Source: Saccharibacillus sp. O23 (GTDB lineage: Bacteria > Bacillota > Bacilli > Paenibacillales > Paenibacillaceae). Taken from it: DNA of 64,000 nt. The notes below the pieces were generated by a model. That model saw only the letters and a list, made by a program, of their open reading frames with translations. It was not told where the DNA came from and did no database searches. Location of the stretch: positions 186,001 to 250,000 of the forward strand of contig NZ_NJDE01000008.1 of NCBI RefSeq assembly GCF_002205895.1, given 5' to 3'. A program made the position numbers and the translations under genes. Shown one piece after another: positions 23,858 through 32,934 of the stretch (position 1 is the stretch's first letter; each line of letters begins with the position of its first letter).

Positions 23858-24631
23858 CTATTTCAGGTTCAAAAAACGTCCCGCCAAACGGTCCGCGGTT
23901 CGCGGCATCAAGCCGTACAAGCGGATCGCGAGACCCAGATAACGCGGCAGGTCGATCTCGTCGCGCCGGGTCTCCATCGAACGCACCATCTCGTTAGCGA
24001 CTTTCTCCGGCGGCAGCAGGAAACGTCCGACGCTTTTGACGTACGTGCCGTCGGGATCGGCCGTTTCGAAGAACGGCGTGTCGATCGGGCCCGGATTGAC
24101 CGAAGAAACGGCAATGCCGCTCCCTCTAAGCTCCTGCCGCAGCGAGTTCATGAAGCCCAGAACCGCATGCTTGGACGCCGCGTAACCGGCCGACTTGGCC
24201 GTGGCGAACTTGCCCGCCATCGACGCGACGGTCAAGATCTGACCGCTTCCCGCCCGGCGCATATAAGGCAGTACCGCCTTGGTGCAGCGCACGACGCCCA
24301 TATAATTGACGTTCATGATGCCTTCGTAATCCGAAAGCGCCATCTCTTCGGCCGTCTCGAACAATCCGTAGCCGGCGTTATTGACGAGAATGTCGATGCG
24401 GCCGTATTCGTCGACGATGCCGTTTACGATCTGCTCGACGGATTCGGCGCTGCCGACATCGAGCAGGCGAAGGCCGTGCTTCCCGGGCACGGCTTTCGCC
24501 GCGGCGCGCAGTTTATCTTCCGAACGGGCCGCCAGAATCGGCACGCCTCCGCGCTCGGATACTTTGCGCGCGGCGAGCGCTCCGATTCCGCTCGAAGCGC
24601 CCGTAATCAATACGACTTTTTCCGTTAACAT
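23858..24631 (-). CDS. SDR family oxidoreductase (YqjQ-like)
   Basis: A 257-residue classical SDR: TGASSGIG (cofactor glycines), NNAGYG, catalytic Ser in VASMAGK and YAASK, then NPGPIDTPFF. The C-terminal 40 residues are extended and hydrophobic (PRYLGLAIRLYGLMPR), as in the YqjQ/DltE-like group that may act on membrane lipids or wall precursors. The start may be the ATG at 24631 or the TTG one codon earlier (24634), since AAGGAG lies 11 or 8 bases upstream respectively. It is followed by its own terminator, so it is not co-transcribed with the other SDR gene. Confidence 0.8.
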   Translation of the reverse strand: MLTEKVVLITGASSGIGALAARKVSERGGVPILAARSEDKLRAAAKAVPGKHGLRLLDVGSAESVEQIVNGIVDEYGRIDILVNNAGYGLFETAEEMALSDYEGIMNVNYMGVVRCTKAVLPYMRRAGSGQILTVASMAGKFATAKSAGYAASKHAVLGFMNSLRQELRGSGIAVSSVNPGPIDTPFFETADPDGTYVKSVGRFLLPPEKVANEMVRSMETRRDEIDLPRYLGLAIRLYGLMPRTADRLAGRFLNLK

Positions 24632-24678
24632 CAAGGCGAAGGCTCCTTCGTCGTTGCGATATCGTTCCGCCTCTTATT

Positions 24679-25137
24679 TTAAGAGATCAAGACTTGAATA
24701 TCCAGTTCGCCGATGCCGTCCATGAGCAGCGGAATGGTCAAAGCTTTCTCCGGCATGTCTCCCGTGAACCCGTCTCCGTGCATCACGTTCGGAGGCGTGA
24801 TATCAACGGTAACCCCTTGATTCGACAACAAGATGCCCGCATTGCCGCTGATCATGTTGCCCAACTCGGAGATCGCGCTGCGTCCCATCTCGTCCAGTTC
24901 CGTAATCGTGAAGCCGCCCATCATCGCCGAGACGATCTTCATCGCCACTTGTTCGTGCAGGCCGAAGATGATATTGCCGCTCAACTGCCCCGTCATGCCG
25001 ATCTGAATCCAGATATGATCGTTGATCGGCTTCACGCTCTTGACCGCCAGCGTTCCCGTCGAAGGAGAAACTTGAATGACCTGCTGAAGCACCAGCTTGG
25101 CCGATTCCAAAAACGGGTTGATAACCTCCGCTTTCAT
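24679..25137 (-). CDS. cheX: Chemotaxis phosphatase CheX
   Basis: A 152-residue CheC/CheX-type protein that removes phosphate from CheY-P. The single helix motif carrying the catalytic Glu and Asn is visible as AISELGNMISGNA (about residues 87-99). One such motif and the short length fit CheX rather than CheC. No other chemotaxis genes are nearby, which is common for cheX. AGGAGG lies 12 bases before the ATG chosen; an ATG three codons upstream (25146) is only three bases from it, so the exact start is uncertain. Confidence 0.8.
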   Translation of the reverse strand: MKAEVINPFLESAKLVLQQVIQVSPSTGTLAVKSVKPINDHIWIQIGMTGQLSGNIIFGLHEQVAMKIVSAMMGGFTITELDEMGRSAISELGNMISGNAGILLSNQGVTVDITPPNVMHGDGFTGDMPEKALTIPLLMDGIGELDIQVLIS

Positions 25138-25576
25138 AATAAACATTCGCCTCCTGCTAATCTAGGTTTTTGGAATCACGTCTTATGGGTAATTAGGTGG
25201 CTTGGTTAACGAACCTTGAGTCCTATTTTTTTGCTATCCCAATTATACGTGAGAATAAAAAATAATACAGCTTCTTTTCAAATGATAATTTCATCACAAT
25301 CTTCAGAAAAGATTGATCCTTTTCGACATCGGCTTCCGACGAAAAACGGGCGAGAGTCTCGCAAACGCACGGTGGGCTTTCGTCTGACTGCCGCTAAAAT
25401 CTCCAAAAATTCGACTCTTTCTTTTATCGCCTTTAAAGGGGCGCTTTTTTACAGCAAAAGACCTATTTTAAGGAAAGTCGCGACTTTCGTCGCATTTTTT
25501 TATCAACGGTCAATTTTCGGGTTTTCCCGATCGCGCTTTCTTCTTCCGCCTTTTCTCTCCTTTATGGCGGTTTGCA
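25138..25576. other. AT-rich intergenic region between cheX and the LysR gene
   Basis: About 440 bases markedly more AT-rich than its surroundings. A 129-codon plus-strand frame inside has no ribosome site and a low-complexity translation. It contains the 16-base palindrome GAAAGTCGCGACTTTC (25473-25488) followed by GTCGCATTTTTTT, which could form a plus-strand terminator or an attenuator ahead of the LysR gene, and TGATAATTTCATCA near 25283, a partial Fur-like site I would not trust. Confidence 0.5.
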
Positions 25577-25606
25577 TTGCTTTTGCTTTTGTTCTTCACC
25601 TATAAT
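25577..25606 (+). promoter_or_regulatory. Promoter of the LysR regulator gene
   Basis: -35 TTGCTT at 25577-25582, 18-base spacer and a perfect -10 TATAAT at 25601-25606, 50 bases before the ATG. Confidence 0.65.
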
Positions 25607-25655
25607 TTATGAAAAGAAAAGTAACGTAAAAGTACGCGGTGGGAGGAGAACTTTC

Positions 25656-26558
25656 ATGAATATGAGTCAGTTGGAGACGCTCGTCACGATCTCGAAGACG
25701 ATGAGCTTCCGCAAAGCCGGTGAACTGCTCAATCTTACACAGCCCGCCGTTTCCGCGCAGATCAAAAGCCTCGAAGACGAATTCAAAGCCGTTCTGGTCG
25801 ATCGCAGCCAACCGGTAACGTTGACCGACCGGGGGCTGGTATTTCTCGAACATGCCGAGCGCATCTTGGCCGTCGTCGAGGAACTGAAGCAGAAGATTAC
25901 CGATCTCGAAGAAACGCCGCAGGGCCATATCATGCTCGGCACGACGACCTCGATCGCCATTCAGATTTTGCCGCGCGTCTTGTCTTATTTTCAGAACCAA
26001 TTCCCGCTGATCCAGACGAGCATCCAATCGATGCCTTCTTCGCAGATCTATAGTTTGGTCGAAAACGGTTCGGTCGATATCGGCATCGGTTACCTGATCG
26101 AGCGCAATCCCGATCTGGAGACGTCCGTGCTCTATTACGATACGTTCGAGCTTGTGGTCTCTCCGCAGAACGAATTGGCCCGCAAGAAAAAGATCGGTCT
26201 GGAAGACCTCAAAGACGTGCCGATGATCATGCTGTCGCCCGATACGGTCGGAAGACGGTTCGTCGAGCAGGTGTTCAAAGAGCACGGCATCGTTCCTCAT
26301 GTCGCGATGGAACTCTCCAGCAGCGAAGAAGTCAAACGGATGGTCGAACTGAATCTCGGCGCCGCCGTCATCTCGAAACTGTCGATCTCCAGAGAAGTCC
26401 GTCAAGGCTCGCTGATCATGCTGCCGATCACGGAGTTCGAGACCAGCCATCCCGTCGGCGTGATCTATCGCTCGGGCAAATATTTGAATTCGGCCATGCG
26501 CCAATTCCTCGCCGATCTCAAAGGCATGCCGGAAACGCAGTTCATCGGCTCGGAATAG
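25656..26558 (+). CDS. LysR-family transcriptional regulator
   Basis: A 300-residue LysR regulator. The winged HTH occupies residues about 4-62 (TISKTMSFRKAGELLNLTQPAVSAQIKSLEDEF) and the periplasmic-binding-protein-like effector domain the rest (GTTTSIAIQILP, DIGIGYL). The order and length resemble CysL/CbbR-type activators, but effector and targets cannot be read. GGGAGGAG lies seven bases before the ATG at 25656; the longer frame from 25572 would start inside the promoter. LysR genes are usually divergent from a target; here the opposite-strand neighbour is cheX, 520 bases away, so the target may be elsewhere. Confidence 0.85.
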   Translation: MNMSQLETLVTISKTMSFRKAGELLNLTQPAVSAQIKSLEDEFKAVLVDRSQPVTLTDRGLVFLEHAERILAVVEELKQKITDLEETPQGHIMLGTTTSIAIQILPRVLSYFQNQFPLIQTSIQSMPSSQIYSLVENGSVDIGIGYLIERNPDLETSVLYYDTFELVVSPQNELARKKKIGLEDLKDVPMIMLSPDTVGRRFVEQVFKEHGIVPHVAMELSSSEEVKRMVELNLGAAVISKLSISREVRQGSLIMLPITEFETSHPVGVIYRSGKYLNSAMRQFLADLKGMPETQFIGSE

Positions 26559-26619
26559 AACGGGCGGCAAGCAGAGCGCTGCCTTTTTATTTAAATGAAG
26601 AAAAAAGGAGAATCCGTCC

Positions 26620-27429
26620 ATGAAGTTCGACTTACATACCCACCATTACCGCTGCGGACATGCGGACGGCGACATCCGGGACTATATCGAAGCCGGAATC
26701 CGCGAAGGATTGTCCGTGATCGGCATCTCCGATCATATGCCGCATTTGTTCAGTCCGCTCGATCATCCGTCGCCGACGCTCGCCATGTCGAGACTGGAAC
26801 TCGACGCTTACGTCGAAGAAGTGCTTAAGCTGAAGCGCGAATACGAAGGCCGGATCGACGTGCTGCTCGGCATCGAATCGGATTATTTCATCGACCACGA
26901 GCAGGTATACCGCGACGCGATCGAGCGTTATCCGTTCGATTACGTGATCGGCTCCGTCCATATCAGCGGCGGACGCAGCATCTTCGACCGCAACCGTTGG
27001 GAAGGACTGTCCGCGGCCGCGATGATCGAAGCCAAAAAAGAATATTACCGCCTCATCGAAGCTTCCGCGCGCAGCGGCATGTTCCAGATTCTCGGCCATA
27101 TCGACGCGATGAAGGGCTATTACCCCGCTTTCGCGGAGATCGAGGCCGAAGACGCGGTAAACGCGGCGCTTAAAACGATCGGAGAGCTGGGGCTGGCGAT
27201 CGAAGTCAACACGTCGGGAGGCACCAAACTGTGCGGCGGCTGGTATCCGTCGGATGCTGTTCTGGAACGGGCGCTGCATTACGGCGTCTCGATCTCTTTC
27301 GGCTCCGACGCTCACAGACCGTCCCGGGTCGGAGAAGATTTCGAAGCGGTCGCCGCCAAGCTGCGGGAGATCGGTTTCACAGAATGGGTGTACGTCAAAG
27401 AACGCAAACCGGTAACGGTTCCTTTATAA
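26620..27429 (+). CDS. hisJ: Histidinol-phosphatase, PHP family
   Basis: A 269-residue PHP-domain phosphatase that dephosphorylates histidinol phosphate, the penultimate step of histidine synthesis in the Bacillus-type pathway. The metal ligands are visible: HTHHYRCGHA (residues 6-15), GISDH (about 41), GIESDY, GSVH and the C-terminal FGSDAHRP. AAAGGAG is about eight bases before the ATG. It stands apart from other his genes, as in Bacillus. DNA-repair PHP phosphoesterases share the fold, but the HYRCGHA/ISDH pattern and size fit HisJ/HisK. Confidence 0.85.
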   Translation: MKFDLHTHHYRCGHADGDIRDYIEAGIREGLSVIGISDHMPHLFSPLDHPSPTLAMSRLELDAYVEEVLKLKREYEGRIDVLLGIESDYFIDHEQVYRDAIERYPFDYVIGSVHISGGRSIFDRNRWEGLSAAAMIEAKKEYYRLIEASARSGMFQILGHIDAMKGYYPAFAEIEAEDAVNAALKTIGELGLAIEVNTSGGTKLCGGWYPSDAVLERALHYGVSISFGSDAHRPSRVGEDFEAVAAKLREIGFTEWVYVKERKPVTVPL

Positions 27430-27449
27430 GGGGCCGTTTCTTTTTTGAA

Positions 27450-27483
27450 CGCAAAAAAAAGGACCCGGACGAGAGTCCGGGTC
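27450..27483 (-). terminator. Terminator after the GNAT gene
   Basis: Perfect stem GACCCGGAC / GTCCGGGTC with the loop GAGA; a run of eight Ts follows on the minus strand. The plus strand has no T run, so hisJ may be terminated only weakly here. Confidence 0.8.
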
Positions 27484-27593
27484 AAGTCACTTCTATTTCA
27501 AAAGGGGGTCATGTCTTATTTATACCCCACCCATGTTAGAGAACAATGTCGCTTATATTTCAATTGTGTAACAAAACCAGTTTTCTGGAAAAA

Positions 27594-28184
27594 TCAAGCT
27601 TGATTCTGCATCGCCGCGTGCGAAAGCGTAAACACGACTACGCCCAATTCGTCGTCCCGGCGCTTCACGCCGAAGCCGAACTCCGGCCGATGCTGACGCT
27701 CCATGCCGATCTTCTGAAGCACGCGAAGCGAAGCTTCGTTCTTCACGAAACAGCGGGCCTGAATGCGCTCCAGCTCCAGATGTTCGAAGCCGAACCGCGC
27801 CAACGCGGACGCGGCTTCCGTCGCATAACCTTTTCCCCAATGCTCGTGCGAGAGCGCGAACCCCAACTCCGCTTTGCCTCCGCGCGGGTCCCAGCGTTGG
27901 AAAGAACACAACCCGATGATATCGTCTCCCCCGTGCAAAAAGATCCCCAGATGCAGCGCGCTCAAGCTTCGATAAGATTCCTCGATCTGCCGATACACGC
28001 GATCCGGATTGCCTACGCCGAAAGTGCGTCCCGCCGAAGCGAGATAGCGGTTCACTTCGGTATCGGAAGCGCTGCTGCTCCAGTTCCGGATGTCTTCGAT
28101 CGTCAACATGCGCAGTTCCAAACGCTCCGTGCGAATCGGCAGCCAGTCCGGCAGATTGCCGGCGATCCGTTCTTTGTCCGCCAT
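27594..28184 (-). CDS. GNAT N-acetyltransferase (RimJ/RimL-like)
   Basis: A 196-residue GNAT enzyme of the RimJ/RimL group: RTERLELRMLTIEDI at the N-terminus, the acetyl-CoA pyrophosphate loop HEHWGKGYATEA (Q/RxxGxG/A type) in the middle and ARCFVKNEASLRVLQKIGM towards the C-terminus. These enzymes acetylate N-termini of proteins or small amines; the target is unknown. GAGGGGG lies about eight bases before the ATG. The next gene upstream on the same strand (AAC(3)-like) is 45 bases away, so the two acetyltransferase genes may be co-transcribed. Confidence 0.8.
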   Translation of the reverse strand: MADKERIAGNLPDWLPIRTERLELRMLTIEDIRNWSSSASDTEVNRYLASAGRTFGVGNPDRVYRQIEESYRSLSALHLGIFLHGGDDIIGLCSFQRWDPRGGKAELGFALSHEHWGKGYATEAASALARFGFEHLELERIQARCFVKNEASLRVLQKIGMERQHRPEFGFGVKRRDDELGVVVFTLSHAAMQNQA

Positions 28185-28228
28185 TTGGCGTTCCCCCTCT
28201 TCGGTTCATGATCTGATCTGTCTGAGCC

Positions 28229-29026
28229 TTATCGGTACAGCTCCAACCAGCGGACGGCGTAATCGACCAGCGTCCGCTGCGGAATCAATCGGCAGTCCGC
28301 TTGCCCGATCCTGCCTCGACGAACGTAACGTCCCTGCTCGGATTCGAAATCCGCGCCCATGCGTTCGAAATCCTCCGAATCGAAGTTGATATCCTCGAAC
28401 TTCACCCATTCCGGTCCTTGTTCGCCCATCACTTTGGCTTTGGGATGCAGCGTGCGCTTGCCCCGATAGTCGGCCCGGTATTCGCTCAGATGGAACGAAG
28501 TATTGGTCCCGTAACCGGTCCCGAGCATCAGCACTTGGGCGTCCAGCTCGTACAGCCGTCCCAGCGGCGATTCTTCGCCCAGTCCGAAAGCCAGCGGGTG
28601 ACGGCCCGTAATCGCTTCGGCCTGCGGCCCTCTGGCCGCGAACGACACATGCGGATGCGCGCTGCGCCGCGTGCCTCGCTGTTTGCGGAACGTCTCGGGG
28701 ATCGCGCCCATACCGCTCGTAGCGGTCAGGTCCGGATCGTACAGCGGCATCTCCGCGCGTACCAGATCCCACCATTGCGGATCGAGCGGCGGCGCCATCC
28801 AGATCGCCGGATCGGTCAGATCGGACGACTGGGTCGGCATCACCAGCGTGCCGTCTTCGCCGAGCGCGTCTTCAAGTCCGAGAACCACGGCTTCCGCTCC
28901 GCCCGCGATCCATCCTCCGATCGCTTTGAGCGACGAATGGACAAGCAGCACCGAACCGGGCTGCACGCCGAGCGCGAGCGCTTCGGCCGCGATCGAGCTT
29001 CGGGTATGGGGTTTTTCTGTAATCAT
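28229..29026 (-). CDS. AAC(3)-family aminoglycoside N-acetyltransferase-like protein
   Basis: A 265-residue member of the Antibiotic_NAT family (AAC(3)/YokD). Marks are LLVHSSLKAIGG, GTLVMPTQS, the catalytic-site segment AHPHVSFAARG and LLGTGYGTNTSFHLSEY. Acquired AAC(3) enzymes modify the 3-amino group of deoxystreptamine aminoglycosides; chromosomal relatives such as YokD often have weak or no drug activity, so resistance should not be assumed. The start at 29026 has AAGGAA nine bases upstream, whereas the in-frame GTG at 29035 directly abuts that site. Confidence 0.8.
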   Translation of the reverse strand: MITEKPHTRSSIAAEALALGVQPGSVLLVHSSLKAIGGWIAGGAEAVVLGLEDALGEDGTLVMPTQSSDLTDPAIWMAPPLDPQWWDLVRAEMPLYDPDLTATSGMGAIPETFRKQRGTRRSAHPHVSFAARGPQAEAITGRHPLAFGLGEESPLGRLYELDAQVLMLGTGYGTNTSFHLSEYRADYRGKRTLHPKAKVMGEQGPEWVKFEDINFDSEDFERMGADFESEQGRYVRRGRIGQADCRLIPQRTLVDYAVRWLELYR

Positions 29027-29140
29027 CGCTTTCACTTCCTTATCGATCTTCTAACGGTTCAAGTCTTTCCAGTTTACCACGAAAAAAGTTCGAGAAACGG
29101 AATTCGCGTCGATTCAAAAAGACTCTTTTAGCGGATATCA

Positions 29141-29177
29141 AAAATCCGAGAAACCCGGCTTGCGGGCTTCTCGGATT
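29141..29177 (-). terminator. Terminator of the sdhCAB operon
   Basis: Minus-strand stem AATCCGAGAAGCCCG / CGGGTTTCTCGGATT with a five-base loop and a T run. It starts 30 bases after the sdhB stop. Confidence 0.85.
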
Positions 29178-29206
29178 CGATGATCATAAAGCTGACGCTG
29201 CGTTTC

Positions 29207-29995
29207 TTACTGCGTGAACCAGCGTTTGAACATCCGTTTCGTCGTCTGTTTGTTCAGCTCGGCGATGGACGTGGTCAGCGGAATGCCTTTCGGGCAGGCG
29301 CGCACGCAGTTCTGCGAGTTGCCGCAGCCTTCGATGCCGTCGGTGCCTTCCATCAGCGTGTCCAGACGGTCTTCGGCGTACATCTCGCCGGTCGGGTGCG
29401 CGTTGAACAGGCGAACCTGCGACAAAGCGGCCGGACCGATGAAATCGGTCTTGTCGTTGACGTTCGGGCAGGCTTGGAGGCAGACGCCGCAGGTCATGCA
29501 CTTGGACAATTCGTAAGCCCACTGGCGTTTGTTCTCCGCCATGCGCGGGCCCGGACCGAGATCGTACGTGCCGTCGATCGGAATCCAAGCTTTGACTTTT
29601 TTCAACGCGTTAAACATCCGGCTGCGGTCGATGACCAGGTCGCGAACGACCGGGAACGTCGACATCGGCGCGACGCGCACCGGCTGTTCCAACTGGTCGA
29701 CGAGCGCCGAACAAGCTTGACGCGGCTTGCCGTTGATGACCATCGAGCAGGCGCCGCAGACTTCTTCCAAACAGTTCGACTCCCAACATACCGGAGCCGT
29801 GGACGTTCCGCCGGCATTGACCGGATTGCGCTGGATCTCCATCAAGGCGCTGATCACGTTCATGCCCGGACGGTAAGGGAGATCGAATTCTTCGGTGTAA
29901 GGCTTGCTCTCCGGCGTATCCTGACGGGTGATGATAAACTTGACTCTTCTGGCCGTATTCTGAGTTGTTTGCGATGCAGTCGTAGTTTCCGCCAT
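29207..29995 (-). CDS. sdhB: Succinate dehydrogenase iron-sulfur subunit
   Basis: A 262-residue SdhB that passes electrons from the flavoprotein to menaquinone. All three clusters are visible: [2Fe-2S] in CWESNCLEEVCGAC with a later C in QAC, [4Fe-4S] in CMTCGVCLQACP and [3Fe-4S] in CGNSQNCVRACPKGIP. The Thr/Ser-rich first 15 residues precede the ferredoxin domain. The start at 29995 has GGGGGAG nine bases upstream; an ATG six codons earlier lies inside that site. It is the third gene of sdhCAB, 20 bases after sdhA. Confidence 0.95.
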   Translation of the reverse strand: MAETTTASQTTQNTARRVKFIITRQDTPESKPYTEEFDLPYRPGMNVISALMEIQRNPVNAGGTSTAPVCWESNCLEEVCGACSMVINGKPRQACSALVDQLEQPVRVAPMSTFPVVRDLVIDRSRMFNALKKVKAWIPIDGTYDLGPGPRMAENKRQWAYELSKCMTCGVCLQACPNVNDKTDFIGPAALSQVRLFNAHPTGEMYAEDRLDTLMEGTDGIEGCGNSQNCVRACPKGIPLTTSIAELNKQTTKRMFKRWFTQ

Positions 29996-30015
29996 GGTCG
30001 TATTCTCCCCCATTC

Positions 30016-31761
30016 TCAATCTTTCGAGTAGTCGCGAACGCGAGGCGGGATCAGGGAAACGTCGACGTCCTCGTAAGAAATGCTCGGGCCGTCCGGCGTC
30101 CAAGCCGCCTTCGTCGTTTTCAGGAATTCTTCGTCGTTACGCATCGGGAAGTCCGGTTTGTAATGCGCGCCGCGGCTTTCGTTCCGCATCAGCGCGCCGA
30201 GCGTCATCGCTTCGGCCAGCTCCAGCATGTTCCACAGTTGACGGGTAAACGCGACGCTGGAGTTGTTCCAACGGGCCGTATCCATCATGTTGATCTTGCG
30301 GTAGCGCTGCTTCAGTTCCTTGATCTTGCCGATCGTCTGCTCCAGCTTGTCGTTGTAGCGCACGACCGTCATATTGTCGGTCATCCACTCGCCGAGTTCG
30401 CGGTGCAGCACGTAAGCGTTCTCCGAACCCGCATCCATGCCGAGCAGTTCGTTGTAACGGGCTTCGTGCTTGGCCCGCACGCTGTCGAACAGGCTGCTGG
30501 ACAGGTCGGCCGCCGATTTCTTGAGACCTTTGATATACTCGACCGCTTTCGGGCCGGCCATCATGCCGCCGTAGATGGCGGAGACCAGCGAGTTCGCGCC
30601 GAGACGGTTCGCACCGTGGTATTGATATTCGCATTCGCCGGCCGCGAACAGCCCCGGAATGTTCGTCATTTGGTTATAGTCGACCCACATGCCGCCCATG
30701 GAATAGTGAACGGCCGGGAAGATTTTCATCGGAATCTTGCGCGGGTCGTCGCCCATGAACTTCTCGTAGATCTCGATGATGCCGCCGAGTTTGACGTCGA
30801 GTTCTTTAGGGTCTTTATGCGACAGATCCAGATAGACCATGTTCTCGCCGTTGATGCCGAGCTTCTGGTCCACGCAGACGTTGAAGATCTCGCGCGTCGC
30901 GATATCGCGCGGCACGAGGTTGCCGTAAGACGGGTATTTCTCTTCGAGGAAATACCACGGCTTGCCGTCTTTGTACGTCCAGATCCGGCCGCCTTCGCCG
31001 CGCGCCGATTCGGACATCAGGCGCAGCTTGTCGTCGCCCGGGATGGCCGTCGGGTGAATCTGGATAAATTCGCCGTTCGCGTAATGAACGCCCTGCTGGT
31101 AGACGGCGCTGGCCGCGGTTCCGGTATTGATGACCGAGTTGGTCGTCTTGCCGAAGATGATGCCGGGTCCTCCGGTCGCGAGAATGACCGCGTCGGAGAC
31201 GAACGTCTGAACTTCCATCGTGCGAAGGTTCTGCGAAGCGACGCCTCGGCAGACGCCTTCGTCGTCCAATACCGCGCCGAGGAACTCCCAGTTCTCGTAT
31301 TTGGTCACGAGACCGGCGGCTTCGTAGCGGCGTACCTGCTCGTCGAGCGCGTACAGCAGCTGCTGTCCCGTCGTCGCGCCGGCGAATGCCGTACGGTGGA
31401 ATTTCGTTCCGCCGAAACGGCGGAAATCGAGCAAACCTTCCGGCGTCCGGTTGAACATGACGCCCATGCGGTCCATCAAGTGGATGATTCCCGGCGCCGC
31501 TTCGCACATCGCTTTGACGGGCGGCTGGTTGGCGAGGAAGTCGCCGCCGTATACCGTATCGTCGAAGTGAATCCACGGAGAATCGCCTTCGCCCTTCGTA
31601 TTGACCGCTCCGTTAATGCCGCCTTGGGCGCAAACGGAGTGGGAACGCTTGACGGGAACCAGGGAGAACAACTGTACAGAAACGCCGGCTTCGGCCGCTT
31701 TGACGGTTGCCATAAGGCCCGCAAGCCCGCCGCCGACGATAATAAGTCCGGATTTTGCCAT
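30016..31761 (-). CDS. sdhA: Succinate dehydrogenase flavoprotein subunit
   Basis: A 581-residue catalytic subunit that oxidises succinate to fumarate. The FAD Rossmann motif is GGGLAGLMA near residue 9, the FAD-linking histidine is in RSHSVCAQGG, and substrate-site segments HPTAIPG, ARGEGGR and HYSMGGM are intact, as is ANRLGANSL near the C-terminal third. Length and the HSVCAQGGIN segment fit the Bacillus-type enzyme with a diheme SdhC. AAGGGGG precedes the ATG by about ten bases; the gene lies 17 bases after sdhC. Confidence 0.95.
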   Translation of the reverse strand: MAKSGLIIVGGGLAGLMATVKAAEAGVSVQLFSLVPVKRSHSVCAQGGINGAVNTKGEGDSPWIHFDDTVYGGDFLANQPPVKAMCEAAPGIIHLMDRMGVMFNRTPEGLLDFRRFGGTKFHRTAFAGATTGQQLLYALDEQVRRYEAAGLVTKYENWEFLGAVLDDEGVCRGVASQNLRTMEVQTFVSDAVILATGGPGIIFGKTTNSVINTGTAASAVYQQGVHYANGEFIQIHPTAIPGDDKLRLMSESARGEGGRIWTYKDGKPWYFLEEKYPSYGNLVPRDIATREIFNVCVDQKLGINGENMVYLDLSHKDPKELDVKLGGIIEIYEKFMGDDPRKIPMKIFPAVHYSMGGMWVDYNQMTNIPGLFAAGECEYQYHGANRLGANSLVSAIYGGMMAGPKAVEYIKGLKKSAADLSSSLFDSVRAKHEARYNELLGMDAGSENAYVLHRELGEWMTDNMTVVRYNDKLEQTIGKIKELKQRYRKINMMDTARWNNSSVAFTRQLWNMLELAEAMTLGALMRNESRGAHYKPDFPMRNDEEFLKTTKAAWTPDGPSISYEDVDVSLIPPRVRDYSKD

Positions 31762-31778
31762 GTCTGATTAAGTCCCCC

Positions 31779-32447
31779 TTAGCCGATCATTGATTTGAAC
31801 GTGGTGATGACGCTGGCCGTATCGGCGAATTCTTCGCCGCGGAACGCGAACAGCGACAGCATGAACAGAGTCGTCACGATCACGAACAGCCCCAGGCAGA
31901 CGTAAGACGAGATGCGCTGCGCGCGCGGTCCCACCGTGATGCCCCAGCTGACGAGGAAAGCCCACACGCCGTTGGCGAAGTGGAACGTCGTGGCGATCAC
32001 GCCGACCAGGAAGAAGACGAAGAAGCCCGGCTGCGTCACGATATTGTGCATCCAACCGCCCAGCTCGTCGTGCGTGACGTTGCCCAGACTGATCTGGAAG
32101 CGTGTCGAATAGACGTGCCAGATAATGAAGACGAACGCGATGACGCCGCTCACGCGCTGAAGCACGAAACGCCAGTTGCGTTCGGTCTTGAAATGTCCCA
32201 GGTTCGGCTGCGCCTGATAAGCGATGTACAGCCCGTATACGCCGTGAAAGAGCAGCGGAAGCCAGATCGCGAACAGTTCAAGGAAGAAAATAAGTGGTAG
32301 ATCGTTGAGCTTTCGCACCGCGTCCCGGAATCCGTCCTGCCCGCCGTCGAATGCCGCATAGTTGGTGATTGCGTGTTCGATAAGGAATAAGCTGAGCGGT
32401 ACCAGACCCAATAACGAGTGCACCTTTCTGGCGTAGTAACCTTTCAT
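31779..32447 (-). CDS. sdhC: Succinate dehydrogenase cytochrome b558 subunit
   Basis: A 222-residue membrane anchor with five predicted helices, matching Bacillus SdhC. Candidate heme-ligand histidines are visible in KVHSLLG, EHAITNY, FHGVYGLY and WHVYSTRF; the family binds two b hemes and reduces menaquinone. It is the first gene of the operon; AAAGGGG lies about 11 bases before the ATG. Its upstream region (32,448-32,720) is AT-rich and should hold the promoter. Confidence 0.9.
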   Translation of the reverse strand: MKGYYARKVHSLLGLVPLSLFLIEHAITNYAAFDGGQDGFRDAVRKLNDLPLIFFLELFAIWLPLLFHGVYGLYIAYQAQPNLGHFKTERNWRFVLQRVSGVIAFVFIIWHVYSTRFQISLGNVTHDELGGWMHNIVTQPGFFVFFLVGVIATTFHFANGVWAFLVSWGITVGPRAQRISSYVCLGLFVIVTTLFMLSLFAFRGEEFADTASVITTFKSMIG

Positions 32448-32934
32448 CTGCCGAACCGTCCCCTTTCGTCTTTCGACATTCCGCCGCTCCCGGCAGCCAA
32501 GCTTCCCGGCGCCGCAAAATGCCTTTTTAGAACGTTTTCATAAATTCCACAAAGGAATTTGCCGCTCTGCCGGCCTGCTTGCTTACGCGCGCGCGAGACC
32601 GGGGGATTGCACCCTTTACAATTGTGTGAACAAAACGGCTTCCCTTTTATGTTACTCCAAAAATACGGAGAATGGAACCAATATGGCGACTTTTTGAAAA
32701 CAAAAAATTCCTGCATAGTATATGTAAGCGTGCCTAAAGGTTAACGAGGCAACAACCATGCAGAAATCATTAAACCGGCTTGCCGGCTTTGAACCGGCGT
32801 CCGGACCTCGAACGAAGAGGCCGTCCCGCCCGCGAACGGCAAGGCTTCGTCTTCGAAAAAAGGCGGACCGGATAAGGTCTCCGTTTCCGCCTGTTCGTCG
32901 TTGCCTTTTGGTCCGTTTCCGTTCGCCGGCCCGA
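32448..32934. other. Intergenic region upstream of sdhC and downstream of ktrC
   Basis: About 490 bases without a supported gene; a 90-codon minus-strand frame that overlaps sdhC has no ribosome site. It must contain the sdh promoter and leader on the minus strand, but I cannot pick one promoter with confidence. TTTACAATTGTGTGAACAAAA (32,614-32,634 region) is the most conspicuous AT-rich element. No clear terminator follows ktrC. Confidence 0.5.

Noticed and set aside
25279-25296. Fur box in the cheX-LysR spacer
   Set aside because: TGATAATTTCATCA matches only about half of the 7-1-7 Fur motif and neither neighbour is an iron gene.
25216-25605. 129-codon frame in the AT-rich spacer before the LysR gene
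   Set aside because: No ribosome site, low-complexity translation, and it overlaps the LysR promoter.
28229-29026. Clinically relevant aminoglycoside resistance gene
   Set aside because: The family match is good, but chromosomal AAC(3)/YokD-like proteins often lack this activity and there is no mobile context.
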